The notes under the pieces were generated by a model that did not search any database, was not told the DNA's origin, and saw nothing but the letters and a program-made list of their open reading frames with translations. Shown one piece after another: positions 36,304 to 45,353 of a stretch of 64,000 nt of DNA. Numbering within the stretch: position 1 is the stretch's first letter; every line of letters starts with the position of its first letter. This stretch comes from Clostridiales bacterium UBA4698 (GTDB lineage Bacteria; Bacillota; Clostridia; TANB77; UBA1234): contig DHKI01000032.1 of NCBI GenBank assembly GCA_002404755.1, forward strand, positions 1-64,000, in the 5' to 3' direction. The translations under genes were made by a program, and so were the position numbers.

Positions 36304-37542
36304 ATGAGCAGATACGAAGATGTATTGTTAAAATTGAAAAGACATAATCAAGAGCAATTATTAAATTTTTATAATGAACTTGATGAGAAAGAAAAAGCAG
36401 ACTTATTAAATCAAATAGATAAAATTAATTTAGAACAGGTTGATGAGCTATATGCTCACAGAAAAGATGTGCCAGATGCAAACAAAAAAATAGAAAATAT
36501 ACCTATTGTGAAAAAAGAAAAATTAAGCGATGTTGAGAAAGAAGAATATAGCAAAATAGGCGAAAAGATAATAAAGGATAAAAAAATTGCAGTTTGTCAA
36601 ATGGCAGGTGGGCAAGGAACAAGGCTTGGACATAATGGACCTAAAGGTACATTAATAGTAGATAAAATAAATCCACCTAAGTCAATTTTTGAGTTATTTG
36701 CAGATAAGCTAAAGAAAACATACGAAACATGCGGTGTAAAAGTAAGATGGTATGTTATGACAAGCAATGCAAATGATGCAGAGACAAGAAAATTTTTCGA
36801 AGACAACAACTATTTTGATTACGGAAAAGAAAATGTAAAGTTCTTTGTACAAGGTGAACTTCCACTTTTAGATGAGAATGGAAAAATTGTACTTAAAGAA
36901 AAAGGAAAAGTCTTTATGGCTCCTGACGGAAATGGCGGAATTTATGAGGCTTTAAGAAAAAATGAAATATTAGACGAAATGAAAAAAGATGGCATAGATT
37001 ATTTAGGTATTGGAAATGTTGATAATATTTTGATAAATATGCTAGATACAATTTTTATAGGCTTGATGGTGAAAAACAATTATGAACTTGCTACAAAGAC
37101 AACAACTAAAGTTTCACCAGAAGAAAAAGTTGGTGTTGTATGCTTGATGGATGGTAAACCAGGTGTAGTTGAGTATACAGAGATAACAGAAGAAATGGCA
37201 AATGAGAGAAATGAAGAGGGAGAGTTATTATTTGGTGAGGGCTACTTTGGATGTTCAATTTTTAGTAGAACTTTATTAGAAAGAATAACTGATAAATTAT
37301 ACTTTCATGCGGCATTTAAAAAGAATGAGTACGTTTTACCAAACGGCGAAATATCTCAAAGCGACGTACCGAACACGTATAAGTTTGAAGCATTTATTTT
37401 TGAAGGATTTAATGTTTCAAAAAATCTACTTGTCTTAAGTGTAAATAGAAAAGACGAGTTTGCACCAATAAAAAATAGAGAAGGAGTGGACAGTGTCGAA
37501 ACGGCAGCTACGTTATATAACGAGTTTATAAATAGAAGTTAA
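36304..37542 (+). CDS. UDPGP-family uridylyltransferase (UDP-sugar pyrophosphorylase)
   Basis: A 412-residue protein of the UDPGP/UAP1 family. CQMAGGQGTRLGHNGPKG near residue 100 is the nucleotide-binding loop; FMAPDGNGGIYEAL and YLGIGNVDNIL are the next motifs; the late KFEAFIFEGF and FAPIKNREG are those of UDP-N-acetylhexosamine pyrophosphorylases. It should form UDP-GlcNAc or UDP-glucose from UTP and the sugar 1-phosphate. AGGAGG precedes the start. It follows argS by 31 bases and could be cotranscribed. Confidence 0.88.
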   Translation: MSRYEDVLLKLKRHNQEQLLNFYNELDEKEKADLLNQIDKINLEQVDELYAHRKDVPDANKKIENIPIVKKEKLSDVEKEEYSKIGEKIIKDKKIAVCQMAGGQGTRLGHNGPKGTLIVDKINPPKSIFELFADKLKKTYETCGVKVRWYVMTSNANDAETRKFFEDNNYFDYGKENVKFFVQGELPLLDENGKIVLKEKGKVFMAPDGNGGIYEALRKNEILDEMKKDGIDYLGIGNVDNILINMLDTIFIGLMVKNNYELATKTTTKVSPEEKVGVVCLMDGKPGVVEYTEITEEMANERNEEGELLFGEGYFGCSIFSRTLLERITDKLYFHAAFKKNEYVLPNGEISQSDVPNTYKFEAFIFEGFNVSKNLLVLSVNRKDEFAPIKNREGVDSVETAATLYNEFINRS

Positions 37543-37551
37543 AATATATTT

Positions 37552-37629
37552 AAGATGTACAATATAGAATTGTGAATGCATAGAATGATTTATGTCACTT
37601 GCAGAAACTTCTATTTTGTACATCTTTTT
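37552..37629 (+). terminator. Rho-independent terminator with long loop
   Basis: AAGATGTACAATATAGAA (37552-37569) pairs with TTCTATTTTGTACATCTTTTT (37609-37629); the 39-base loop is AT-rich. Confidence 0.8.
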
Positions 37630-37711
37630 ACATATGTAGAAATAAAGTAACAAAATGATACAAAAAAATAACAGTATAAGTAAAAAAATTACAAATTTAT
37701 CTTCAAAATAA

Positions 37712-37741
37712 TTGACATAATTTAAACCTCAGTGCTATAAT
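37712..37741 (+). promoter_or_regulatory. Promoter of the ECF sigma operon
   Basis: TTGACA (37712-37717) and TATAAT (37736-37741) at 18 bases, with TGC before the -10 box. This is a strong housekeeping promoter, so the operon does not depend only on its own sigma factor. Confidence 0.75.
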
Positions 37742-37804
37742 GTGTAGCAGGTTACCTAAATTGGATAAATAAATGATAGAACGTAAGGAGGGTACTAAAA
37801 CAAG

Positions 37805-38362
37805 ATGTCTGGGCATAATAAAGAAGAAGAAACGGATGTAGATAAAATAGGAGTAATGTATGATAAATATAGAATAATGATGTACAGAGAAGCTTTTAAA
37901 ATATTGAAAGATGACGGTCTTGCAGAAGATACAGTACATCAATCATTTTTAAAATTGATGAATAATATAGAAAAGATAGATATACATGAAGAAAATAAAA
38001 CAAGAAACCTACTGATTATTATTGCTAGAAACACAGCTATCGATATTTACAAGAAAAGGCTTTACTTAAATCAAAATTCTAATTCACTTGATTTTGAACT
38101 AGGAGAAGATGACGAAGGACCAGTTGATTATGTGGAGCCTTCGAAAATAGTTATCGATAAAGAGACAGTAAACAAAGTTACTAAAGCTATTGGTGAACTT
38201 CCTGAAATTTATAGAGATGTACTTTTGCTTGAAAAAGTATATGGTAACACAAGAGAAGAAATAGCTGAATTATTAAATATCAGTTATGAAACAACTAAGA
38301 AAAGAAGCTTAAGAGCAAGAAAAATGCTTGCGGAAGCTTTGGAGAGAGAGGATCTGAAGTGA
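37805..38362 (+). CDS. ECF-type RNA polymerase sigma factor
   Basis: A 185-residue sigma-70 family protein. Region 2 is YREAFKILKDDGLAEDTVHQSFLKL (about residues 22-46) with the following helices to ARNTAIDIYKKR; region 4 is ELPEIYRDVLLLEKVYGNTREEIAELL and the helix-turn-helix NISYETTKKRSLRARKML near the end. GGAGGG lies 12 bases before the start. The anti-sigma-like gene starts 1 base after its stop codon, and a small secreted protein gene follows; these three are likely one regulatory unit. Confidence 0.88.
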   Translation: MSGHNKEEETDVDKIGVMYDKYRIMMYREAFKILKDDGLAEDTVHQSFLKLMNNIEKIDIHEENKTRNLLIIIARNTAIDIYKKRLYLNQNSNSLDFELGEDDEGPVDYVEPSKIVIDKETVNKVTKAIGELPEIYRDVLLLEKVYGNTREEIAELLNISYETTKKRSLRARKMLAEALEREDLK

Positions 38363-38363
38363 T

Positions 38364-39146
38364 ATGGAAGATAAATTTTTAAATGAAGTACTAGAGAAAA
38401 TGATTGAAGACGCGGCTAAAATGTATGTTGAAGAAGAAAACGAAAATATTGATATTAAATTAGAAAACGAAAAAGTAGAATTCTCTGATGTGCATAATGC
38501 TAAGATGAAAAAGTTATTTAAAGAATTAAAAAACAGAGAAAACAAAAAGACTGCAATGCATGTGGCAAAGAGAATTGCGATAATAGTATTATGCGTTATG
38601 CTAATAACAGCAGGATTTGTTGGTACAGTAGAGGCATGGAGAAAAGAAGTTATTAAATTTATAATGAGGAGTAATGATAATAACTATATGAGCATTTCTT
38701 TTGGAGACGATAATAATTCTGGAGAAACAGAAGAAAATGGAGAATATGAGGAATCAGGAGATGTTTCTGGTGACATAATATACAAAGAGGATAATACTTA
38801 CATAATCGATGGAATACATTTTATGTATGTGCCGGAAGGGTTTGAGTATACTAAAACAAAAGAAAATACAAAGTTGCAATTTTACAGTTTTGAAAATAGC
38901 GAGAGATTAAAAATAAAATTAAAAAAAGAAACTATAAATGACATAGGTAAATTGATAGATATAGAAGAAGCAAATAATGAAAAATACACATTTGAGGATA
39001 AAGAAGTATTTAAGGTAATGAAAAATAGTAGAATTCATTATGTTTGGTATATAGGTAATGTATCATATAGTGTATGTTCAAATATAGAAGATGAAAAAAT
39101 CATACTTGAATTTATCGAAAATATAAAAATTTTGAAAAATATTTAA
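38364..39146 (+). CDS. Transmembrane anti-sigma-like protein with DUF4367 domain
   Basis: A 260-residue protein with a cytoplasmic N-terminal part (1-68), a membrane helix (about 70-92, RIAIIVLCVMLITAGFVGTV) and an extracellular part. The latter contains YVPEGFEYTKTKENTKLQFY and ends HYVWYIGNVSYSVCSNIEDEKIILEFIENIK, the pattern of DUF4367. Such proteins coded directly after ECF sigma factors bind and hold the sigma at the membrane. The start is 1 base after the sigma stop codon, so translation is coupled. Confidence 0.8.
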   Translation: MEDKFLNEVLEKMIEDAAKMYVEEENENIDIKLENEKVEFSDVHNAKMKKLFKELKNRENKKTAMHVAKRIAIIVLCVMLITAGFVGTVEAWRKEVIKFIMRSNDNNYMSISFGDDNNSGETEENGEYEESGDVSGDIIYKEDNTYIIDGIHFMYVPEGFEYTKTKENTKLQFYSFENSERLKIKLKKETINDIGKLIDIEEANNEKYTFEDKEVFKVMKNSRIHYVWYIGNVSYSVCSNIEDEKIILEFIENIKILKNI

Positions 39147-39163
39147 AAAATTTGTCCCTTTTT

Positions 39164-39231
39164 CCCTCTTTTATTAGTTATATATATGTGAGTGTAAAAA
39201 ACATCCACAGATATGAACTAATAAAAGGGGG
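39164..39231 (+). promoter_or_regulatory. Leader hairpin that masks the Shine-Dalgarno of the secreted protein gene
   Basis: Bases 39164-39179 (CCCTCTTTTATTAGTT) pair fully with 39216-39231 (AACTAATAAAAGGGGG), 16 pairs with one G-U. The 3' arm contains the only Shine-Dalgarno sequence of the next gene, 6 bases before its ATG. The 36-base loop would allow a promoter inside it to give a transcript without the 5' arm. Confidence 0.65.
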
Positions 39232-39237
39232 ATTTAT

Positions 39238-39666
39238 ATGTTGAAAAAGAAGTTGTCAAAGAAGTTTTTTGCATTATTACTTGTTGCGGTATGTTTAGCA
39301 GTTGGCTCATTATCATTTGCTAATATGGAGTGGGATTATATGGTAGAACTAAGTAATGCACTTAGCAAAACAAAAACTGCATTGGGAAGAAAAGCATTAG
39401 AATGTTATGGAACAACAATGGTAGACGGCAATTATGGTGCAGGGGTTTGGGTACTACTTCAAGAGGAAGATGAAGATGGCGACTGGGTAACAGTTACTGG
39501 TTGGAGTGATTTTGATAGTGAGATTGCTGCTGTCGACGAAGTATATCCAGTTGGCAAAGGAACATACCAATTACAAGTTTATCACACAGCATATGCAGAA
39601 GACGATACAACGTTTTCTAACCCATTAGAAGGTCAATACAGCTACAGTGTTCAACAAACATATTAA
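39238..39666 (+). CDS. Small secreted protein, probable target of the adjacent sigma factor
   Basis: A 142-residue protein with a clear signal peptide (KKFFALLLVAVCLAVGSLSFA, cleavage near residue 29). The mature part is beta-rich, acidic and has no Cys pair or catalytic motif; GAGVWVLLQEEDEDGDW followed by GTYQLQVYHTAYA resembles the small DUF6147-like secreted proteins of Clostridia, but this is weak. AAGGGGG lies before the ATG but is masked by a hairpin. It follows the sigma/anti-sigma genes on the same strand. Confidence 0.65.
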   Translation: MLKKKLSKKFFALLLVAVCLAVGSLSFANMEWDYMVELSNALSKTKTALGRKALECYGTTMVDGNYGAGVWVLLQEEDEDGDWVTVTGWSDFDSEIAAVDEVYPVGKGTYQLQVYHTAYAEDDTTFSNPLEGQYSYSVQQTY

Positions 39667-40502
39667 TATTTAATTTGGTATCCTCGTGTATATGGTGGAT
39701 GTTCCTAGACGATATTTCACCATATATGCGTTGATATATATTTCCTGCTCATACTTAAATAATATATTGGCGTTTAAGTATAGTAGGAGTTTTCTAACAT
39801 TAAAAGAAATATCTTACAAAAACAATAAAGTTATAAAATTTTATATAAGCCAAGTCTTATGAATAAAAATGATGTTTGAGTATTATTTATTTTATAGATT
39901 TACGAGAATATTATGTTTTTGTCTGCCAGCTTGTAAGATGCTTTCTTTTATGTTTTTCCCCGTTTTCGAGCATGCTATATTAGAAGAATAAATTACGATC
40001 CCGATGAAATTATATTTCACGTAATTTAACTGTCAAACTTTATATACTTATTTACGATTCCTATATAAAGAATTATCGACATATATCTTTTATAATGTGT
40101 AAGGAAATGTTACAAGAATGAAAGGTTTGAAAGATGAAAATTATTTGTAAGGCTTAAATAATGTATAGGATTTACCCGATCCTATATAATTCTATCTATC
40201 CTTTATCGATTTCGTACAATTGTTTTAAAACATTTGAACGAATTATTTGCTTATATAAAATCGTTTATAACTTTATTGTTAATCTTTCTATAAAGAAGAA
40301 TAGCATGCAAAGTAAGCATGTTTATAAAGAAGAAGTCCATGGTTTCCATGGGCTTTTTTATATGCTACGAAAATAATGATTATGCAAATTGTCAAAGCTT
40401 TGCTCAACATATGTTTTTGACCTTTTTGCTTTTTATACATCAAAAATCCAAAGTTCTTTTTTTCATGGTTAGTCCATATATATTAGATATCTGGAGGTTG
40501 AT
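39667..40502 (+). other. 836-base intergenic region with several hairpins
   Basis: No supported coding frame: short open frames here lack ribosome binding sites and the region has lost the purine bias of coding strands. It holds inverted repeats ATATGGTG/CACCATAT (39693-39726), ATACTTAAA/TTTAAGTAT (39753-39783), AAATTACG/CGTAATTT (about 39985-40027) and TATAGGAT/GATCCTATA (40166-40187). It ends in a good terminator at 40333. An untranslated RNA or gene remains are possible; nothing was recognised. Confidence 0.5.
40333..40359 (+). terminator. Rho-independent terminator without a recognised gene before it
   Basis: AAGTCCATGG pairs with CCATGGGCTTTTTT around TTT. No coding sequence precedes it for 660 bases, so it may end a non-coding transcript or serve read-through from 39666. 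Confidence 0.7.
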
Positions 40503-42038
40503 ATGAGAAAGCTTACACTTTTGAAAAACGCTGTTATTTTAACGGTTACGTCTTTTATATTAAGAACTTTTGGAATGGTAGTCAGACTATATGTTTCAAA
40601 CAAAATTGGTGCCGAGGGAATGGGCCTTTATCAGCTAATTATATCTATTTATGTACTTGCAAGCACTTTTGTTACAGCAGGTGGTAGAACCACAATAATA
40701 AGACTAGTTGCAGATGCTATTGCAAGGAGAGAAAGCAATGGAAATATAAGAAAAATAATGATTAAAGCTACAATCATATCATTAATAGTTTCTGTTTTTG
40801 CTATTTTCTTATTTTATTTTTTAGCAGAGCCAATAAGCATATATTTCTTAAAAGACGAAAGATGTATTTTGTCTATAAAAATATTAGTCTTAGTATTGCC
40901 TTTTCTGGCTGTTGAATCTTGTTGTAAAGGATACTTTTTAGCTAAGAGAAGAGTTATTTTTAATTCGTTAGCACAACTTTTTGAGCAGTTTGTTAGAATA
41001 GTATTTTTGTTTATTTTTTTGGAAGCGTGGGGAAAGGAAAGCCTTGAAAGCGTTTGTATGCTGATAATCTTAAGTGATATGATTTCAGAAGCAGCATCAT
41101 GTATGTTTGTATATTTTAAATACAGAATAGAAACAAAGAATTTTAATCCAAAAGGTCATAATGGTTTTAAGCTTTCAGAGTTTTTTGATATTTCATTTCC
41201 TGTTGCATTAGATAAATATATAACGTCAATATTAAAAACGATAGAGAACATATTAATTCCTAATATGCTTACAATATATACTATGTCACGAGAATTATCG
41301 CTTTCACAATTTGGATACCTTAAAGGAATGGCACTGCCACTCATATTTTTTCCGGCATCTTTTTTGACTGCTATTTCAACACTTTTAATGCCAGAAGCAT
41401 CTGAGGCGAAGGTTTTAAAACAGATAGGAAAGATTACAAAATTAGTTGAAAAGACAATACAGTTTACTTTAGGAGCAGGAATAATTATTGCAATGATATT
41501 TTTCGTGTACTCTAAAGAGATTGGTAATGTGTTCTATAAAACTGATGAGATTGCATTTTATATAAAGTGGCTAGCACCAATAATTCCTTTTATGTATTTA
41601 GAAAGTGCTATTTCAGGAATGATGCAAGGACTTAATCAACAAAGAAAAGCACTTAAATACAATGTTATAGATTCTGCATTGAGAATTAGTTTAATATTGT
41701 TAGTGCTACCTAAATACGGTATAAATGGCTTTTTGTTCATAATGTACATAAGCAATATAACAACTTCTATGTTAAATTTAATAAGGCTACTAAAAGTTTC
41801 AAAGACAAAATTCAACTTCGATTTTTGGCTTTTGAAACCTGTATTAGCATCATTTGCTTCTATAGTTTTTGAAGAAATTATTTTTAAATATATAACGGTT
41901 GCAAATGTAATACTGAATATAGTTTTAAGGATATCTGCAATTACTTTTTCTTATATTGTGTTGTTATTCTTATTTGGAATAATCGAGAAGGAACATATAG
42001 AAAAAGTGTTATACAGGAGAAAAGCTAAATATGTATAA
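40503..42038 (+). CDS. SpoVB/MurJ-like polysaccharide flippase
   Basis: A 511-residue membrane protein with about 14 hydrophobic helices of the MOP exporter superfamily. The N-terminus LLKNAVILTVTSFILRTFGM and KIGAEGMGLYQLIISIY, and later EAKVLKQIGKITKLVEKTIQFTL and SAISGMMQGLNQQRKALKYN, match stage V sporulation protein B and related lipid II or polysaccharide flippases. GGAGG lies upstream of the start. The next gene is bofC-like, another sporulation gene, so a role in spore cortex formation is likely. Confidence 0.85.
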   Translation: MRKLTLLKNAVILTVTSFILRTFGMVVRLYVSNKIGAEGMGLYQLIISIYVLASTFVTAGGRTTIIRLVADAIARRESNGNIRKIMIKATIISLIVSVFAIFLFYFLAEPISIYFLKDERCILSIKILVLVLPFLAVESCCKGYFLAKRRVIFNSLAQLFEQFVRIVFLFIFLEAWGKESLESVCMLIILSDMISEAASCMFVYFKYRIETKNFNPKGHNGFKLSEFFDISFPVALDKYITSILKTIENILIPNMLTIYTMSRELSLSQFGYLKGMALPLIFFPASFLTAISTLLMPEASEAKVLKQIGKITKLVEKTIQFTLGAGIIIAMIFFVYSKEIGNVFYKTDEIAFYIKWLAPIIPFMYLESAISGMMQGLNQQRKALKYNVIDSALRISLILLVLPKYGINGFLFIMYISNITTSMLNLIRLLKVSKTKFNFDFWLLKPVLASFASIVFEEIIFKYITVANVILNIVLRISAITFSYIVLLFLFGIIEKEHIEKVLYRRKAKYV

Positions 42039-42094
42039 TATTTGAAAATTTGCTAAAAATACTCTTGATATATAAGATACGGAGGTTTTTAAAT

Positions 42095-42697
42095 ATGTCA
42101 AAGGTATTAAGAGTGTTTTTTACAGTAATTGTTTTTGCAATTGGTATGTCTATAGGAATGTATTATGGAGAAAAAACGAAGGTTGTAGAAAAAGTGGAAG
42201 AGATAAAACAACGTGATTCAATTCAAGATGTTGTTATAAAGAATGTTCAAGATGAAAAGATAAAAGAACAAACTTCAGAAGTAGCTTCACAAAAAGAAAA
42301 AGTTTCGCCATATGCAAAAATGACAATAGAAAAGAAATTTTCAAAATGTGGTCATACAACAAGCAGTGTTGTAGATGTGCCGAAAGAATTGGTAAATTTA
42401 ACAGCGGAAGAAATAGAGAAAAGATATTCCGGCTGGAAAGTAAAAGATTTTTCTTCTGATGGATTTACGTTATTTAGAATAATAGAAGCTAATTGTGATG
42501 ATCATTATGTGATAAAAGAAACAGATGGATATTTGGCTGTATATGCAGATATAACAGATGATATAAGCAATTTGGTAGAAAAAACAGACATACTTGTGGA
42601 CACATTAAGAGAAGAAGATAAAATTGATTTAGAAGAGGGAATTAGAATTTATGGCAAAGGAGAGCTTAGTAGTTTGATTGAGGATTTTAGTTATTAA
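42095..42697 (+). CDS. BofC C-terminal-domain protein
   Basis: A 200-residue exported or anchored protein: helix 5-24, a charged linker, then a domain with LTAEEIEKRYSGWKV and DDHYVIKETDGYLAVYAD, EKTDILVDTLREEDKIDLEEGI and GKGELSSLIEDF. The last part is the BofC C-terminal domain; BofC of Bacillus restrains SpoIVB in the forespore intermembrane space. Start 42095 is chosen because GGAGG is close upstream; a longer in-frame start at 42050 has no binding site. It follows the SpoVB-like gene. Confidence 0.75.
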   Translation: MSKVLRVFFTVIVFAIGMSIGMYYGEKTKVVEKVEEIKQRDSIQDVVIKNVQDEKIKEQTSEVASQKEKVSPYAKMTIEKKFSKCGHTTSSVVDVPKELVNLTAEEIEKRYSGWKVKDFSSDGFTLFRIIEANCDDHYVIKETDGYLAVYADITDDISNLVEKTDILVDTLREEDKIDLEEGIRIYGKGELSSLIEDFSY

Positions 42698-42817
42698 AGA
42701 TGGAGCATTGGAAAGCTTGTATAAATTTTAAACTTCTTATGATATAAAACCATAAACATGAAAAAATGAGAATAATAATTTTCTTCCAGTAAAATTGAGA
42801 AGTTTTCTAAATACAAT

Positions 42818-42849
42818 AAAGGGTCAGCTGAATTAAAGCTGACCTTTTA
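42818..42849. terminator. Bidirectional terminator between bofC-like and clpE
   Basis: AAAGGGTCAGCT pairs with AGCTGACCTTTT, with A-run before and T-run after, so it can work for both converging genes. Confidence 0.85.
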
Positions 42850-42852
42850 ATA

Positions 42853-45156
42853 TTATTTAATTGCAATTTTATCATTTTCTAAAATTAAGCAAACGTTATC
42901 TTGTGGTGCAATTTCATTTTTTAATAAGCATTCGGCAAGTTCATTTTCAACATATTTTTGAATTGCTCTTCTAAGAGGCCTTGCACCATATTTAGGGTCG
43001 TAACCCTTTTCTAGAATATACTCTTTGACTTCTTTAGAAAATGTTATATGAATGTTCTTTTGCTCTAACTCGTTTTTGATTTCATCAAGCATTAAATCAA
43101 CGATTTGAAGTAGTTCCGGTTTTGTTAATTCGTGGAACACAATAGTTTCATCAATTCTATTTAAGAATTCCGGTCTGAATGTCTCTTTTAAAGCATTCAT
43201 AATTCTAGCTTCAACAAATACATTTTCATCTTTATTAAAACCAATTCCATTTGTGTTCATATTTGAGCCTGCGTTTGATGTCATAATAATAATTGTGTTA
43301 TCAAAATTTACTGTTCTACCTTGAGAATCGGTAAGTCTGCCATCATCTAAAATTTGAAGTAAAATATTAAAAACATCATTGTGAGCTTTTTCAATTTCAT
43401 CAAATAGGATTAGAGAATATGGATTTCTTCTAACTTTTTCAGTAAGTTGTCCAGCATCATCATATCCAACATAACCTGGAGGAGAACCGATAAGCTTTGA
43501 AACACTATGACTTTCCATATATTCAGACATATCAAATCTAATTATTGAATCTTCGCTTCCGAAAAGTTCAGATGCAATAGATTTAGCAAGTTCCGTTTTA
43601 CCAACACCAGTAGGTCCAACAAATATAAATGAAGGTGGACGTTTTTTATTTCTGAGTCCTGCACGATTTCTTCTAATTGCATTACAAACAGCTGTCACAG
43701 CCTTATCTTGTCCAATTAAACGTTTATGAATATTAGCTTCTAAATTTAATAATTTTGTAGCTTCAGTTTCAGATATTTTAGAAGCAGGTATCTTTGTCCA
43801 ACTTTCGATAACGTTTGCAATGTCTTCAACAGAAAGCTCAAGTTCTATATTACCTTGTGAAATTTCTGCAATCTGATTGATAAGAGCAGTTTCACGAGAT
43901 TTAAGATTTGCAATCTTTTCATAGTCAAGTTCTTTGTTTTCTTCATCAATGATTTCAGCCTTTTCACGTTCATCTTTTATTTTGTCTAACTCGTTTTTCA
44001 TTATTTGAAGTTGAACTAAAACCTTGTTTGTTAAATTAACTTTAGAACAAGCTTCATCTAAAATATCGATAGCCTTATCTGGTAAAAATCTGTCGTGAAT
44101 ATATTTTTCAGACATGATAACAATTTGACGAATTAAGTTATCAGAAACTTTAACATGGTGATATTCCTCATAATAGTTTTTAATACCTTTCATAATTTCG
44201 ATAGTTTGGTCGATTGTTGGTTCTTCAACGATAATACTTTGGAATCTTCTTTCAAGTGCAGCATCTTTTTCTATATATTTTCTATACTCTTTAAGAGTAG
44301 TAGTACCGATAACTTGGACTTCGCCATTAGAAAGAGCTGGTTTTAGAATATTCGCTGCATTCATTGTGTGTTCTGTATCACCACCAGCACCAACAATATT
44401 ATGGATTTCGTCAAATACTAAAATAATATTTCCATTATCTCTACATTCTTGGATAAGTGATTTCATTCTAGCTTCAAATTGACCTCTGAATTGAGTGCCA
44501 GCAACCATAGCTGTCATATCAATTTGATAAATCTCTTTATCAAGTAATTTTGCCGGAACATCTTGAGCTACAATTCTAAGTGCTAAGCCTTGAGCAATAG
44601 CAGTTTTACCAACACCAGGTTCACCAATTAGAACAGGGTTATTTTTAGTACGTCTATTTAGAATTTGTGTCATTCTTTCAATTTCTGCATCTCTACCAAT
44701 CAATTTATCTATTTTTCCTTCACGAGCCTTTTGGGTTAAATTTGTGCCAAAAGCCTCTAAAGTTTTTCTCTTTTTTTCTTTGTTTGTCTTTTTATCTGTA
44801 TTAGATGATTTTACTTTGCTTTCACTATTTTGCGTATCCGAATCTGATGGAAACATGTTTGAAAACATGCTTGCAAATGGGTTTGAACCATCTTCGTGTT
44901 TAAAACTTTCCATAAGTTCATCAGGGAATGGAGCATTTTCTTCGGAAATAGATGAAACTATTTCATTAAATTGCTCATTTAAGTTTGCAATATCATCTTC
45001 AGAAGCACCATATTGTTTCATCATAGATGCAAGTGGATTTATGCCTCTATCTTTCGCACAAGAAAGGCAAAGCCCTTCAAGACTTGGCTTACCATCTACA
45101 ATCTTATTAACAAAAACAACAGCAGTGTTTTTCTTACATACTGAGCATAATGCCAT
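42853..45156 (-). CDS. clpE: Clp ATPase of ClpE type with N-terminal zinc finger
   Basis: A 767-residue Hsp100 ATPase. Instead of the Clp N domain it begins with a zinc finger, Cys 4/Cys 7 and Cys 30/Cys 33, which is the hallmark of ClpE. AAA1 has GEPGVGKTAIAQGLA near residue 180 and a DEIHN Walker B; a coiled-coil middle region follows (about 395-455); AAA2 has GPTGVGKTELAKSIA near residue 515 and LFDEIEKAH. The end, GYDPKYGARPLRRAIQKYVEN, is the usual sensor-2 part. It unfolds damaged proteins for ClpP. AAGGAG precedes the start. No tandem CtsR heptads are visible upstream. Confidence 0.9.
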   Translation of the reverse strand: MALCSVCKKNTAVVFVNKIVDGKPSLEGLCLSCAKDRGINPLASMMKQYGASEDDIANLNEQFNEIVSSISEENAPFPDELMESFKHEDGSNPFASMFSNMFPSDSDTQNSESKVKSSNTDKKTNKEKKRKTLEAFGTNLTQKAREGKIDKLIGRDAEIERMTQILNRRTKNNPVLIGEPGVGKTAIAQGLALRIVAQDVPAKLLDKEIYQIDMTAMVAGTQFRGQFEARMKSLIQECRDNGNIILVFDEIHNIVGAGGDTEHTMNAANILKPALSNGEVQVIGTTTLKEYRKYIEKDAALERRFQSIIVEEPTIDQTIEIMKGIKNYYEEYHHVKVSDNLIRQIVIMSEKYIHDRFLPDKAIDILDEACSKVNLTNKVLVQLQIMKNELDKIKDEREKAEIIDEENKELDYEKIANLKSRETALINQIAEISQGNIELELSVEDIANVIESWTKIPASKISETEATKLLNLEANIHKRLIGQDKAVTAVCNAIRRNRAGLRNKKRPPSFIFVGPTGVGKTELAKSIASELFGSEDSIIRFDMSEYMESHSVSKLIGSPPGYVGYDDAGQLTEKVRRNPYSLILFDEIEKAHNDVFNILLQILDDGRLTDSQGRTVNFDNTIIIMTSNAGSNMNTNGIGFNKDENVFVEARIMNALKETFRPEFLNRIDETIVFHELTKPELLQIVDLMLDEIKNELEQKNIHITFSKEVKEYILEKGYDPKYGARPLRRAIQKYVENELAECLLKNEIAPQDNVCLILENDKIAIK

Positions 45157-45190
45157 TTAACATAACTCCTTTATAAAATAAATTGCGTGA

Positions 45191-45210
45191 AAGCACTAAA
45201 AAAGTGCTAA
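45191..45210. promoter_or_regulatory. Palindrome upstream of clpE
   Basis: AAGCACTAAAAAAGTGCTAA: arms AGCACT and AGTGCT with 5 bases between. It lies 35 bases before the clpE start on the minus strand. The arms resemble the CIRCE half-site but the spacing is much shorter, so it is only a candidate operator. Confidence 0.35.
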
Positions 45211-45353
45211 ACATACAAATACATCTTAGCAAAACAAGGGGGAAAAGTCAATGTATCAAAAACTTGTTGCATTACGTAGATAAATAATATAAAATGTCAA
45301 ATGGAGTAAGAATTTTGCATTATAGCCTAAATTATTTAATGGAGGAAAAATGT

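Noticed and set aside
40161..40506. Two short open frames in the intergenic region
   Set aside because: No ribosome binding sites, no coding-type base bias, and one runs through a terminator hairpin.
42050..42094. A longer bofC-like frame from 42050 that would include an in-frame CGG at 42080
   Set aside because: The CGG overlaps the ribosome binding site GGAGG of the real start at 42095; the upstream part has no binding site and no family match.
45186..45212. CIRCE or CtsR operator before clpE
   Set aside because: The arms resemble part of CIRCE but are separated by 5 bases, not the usual larger spacing, and no tandem GGTCAAA heptads are present.
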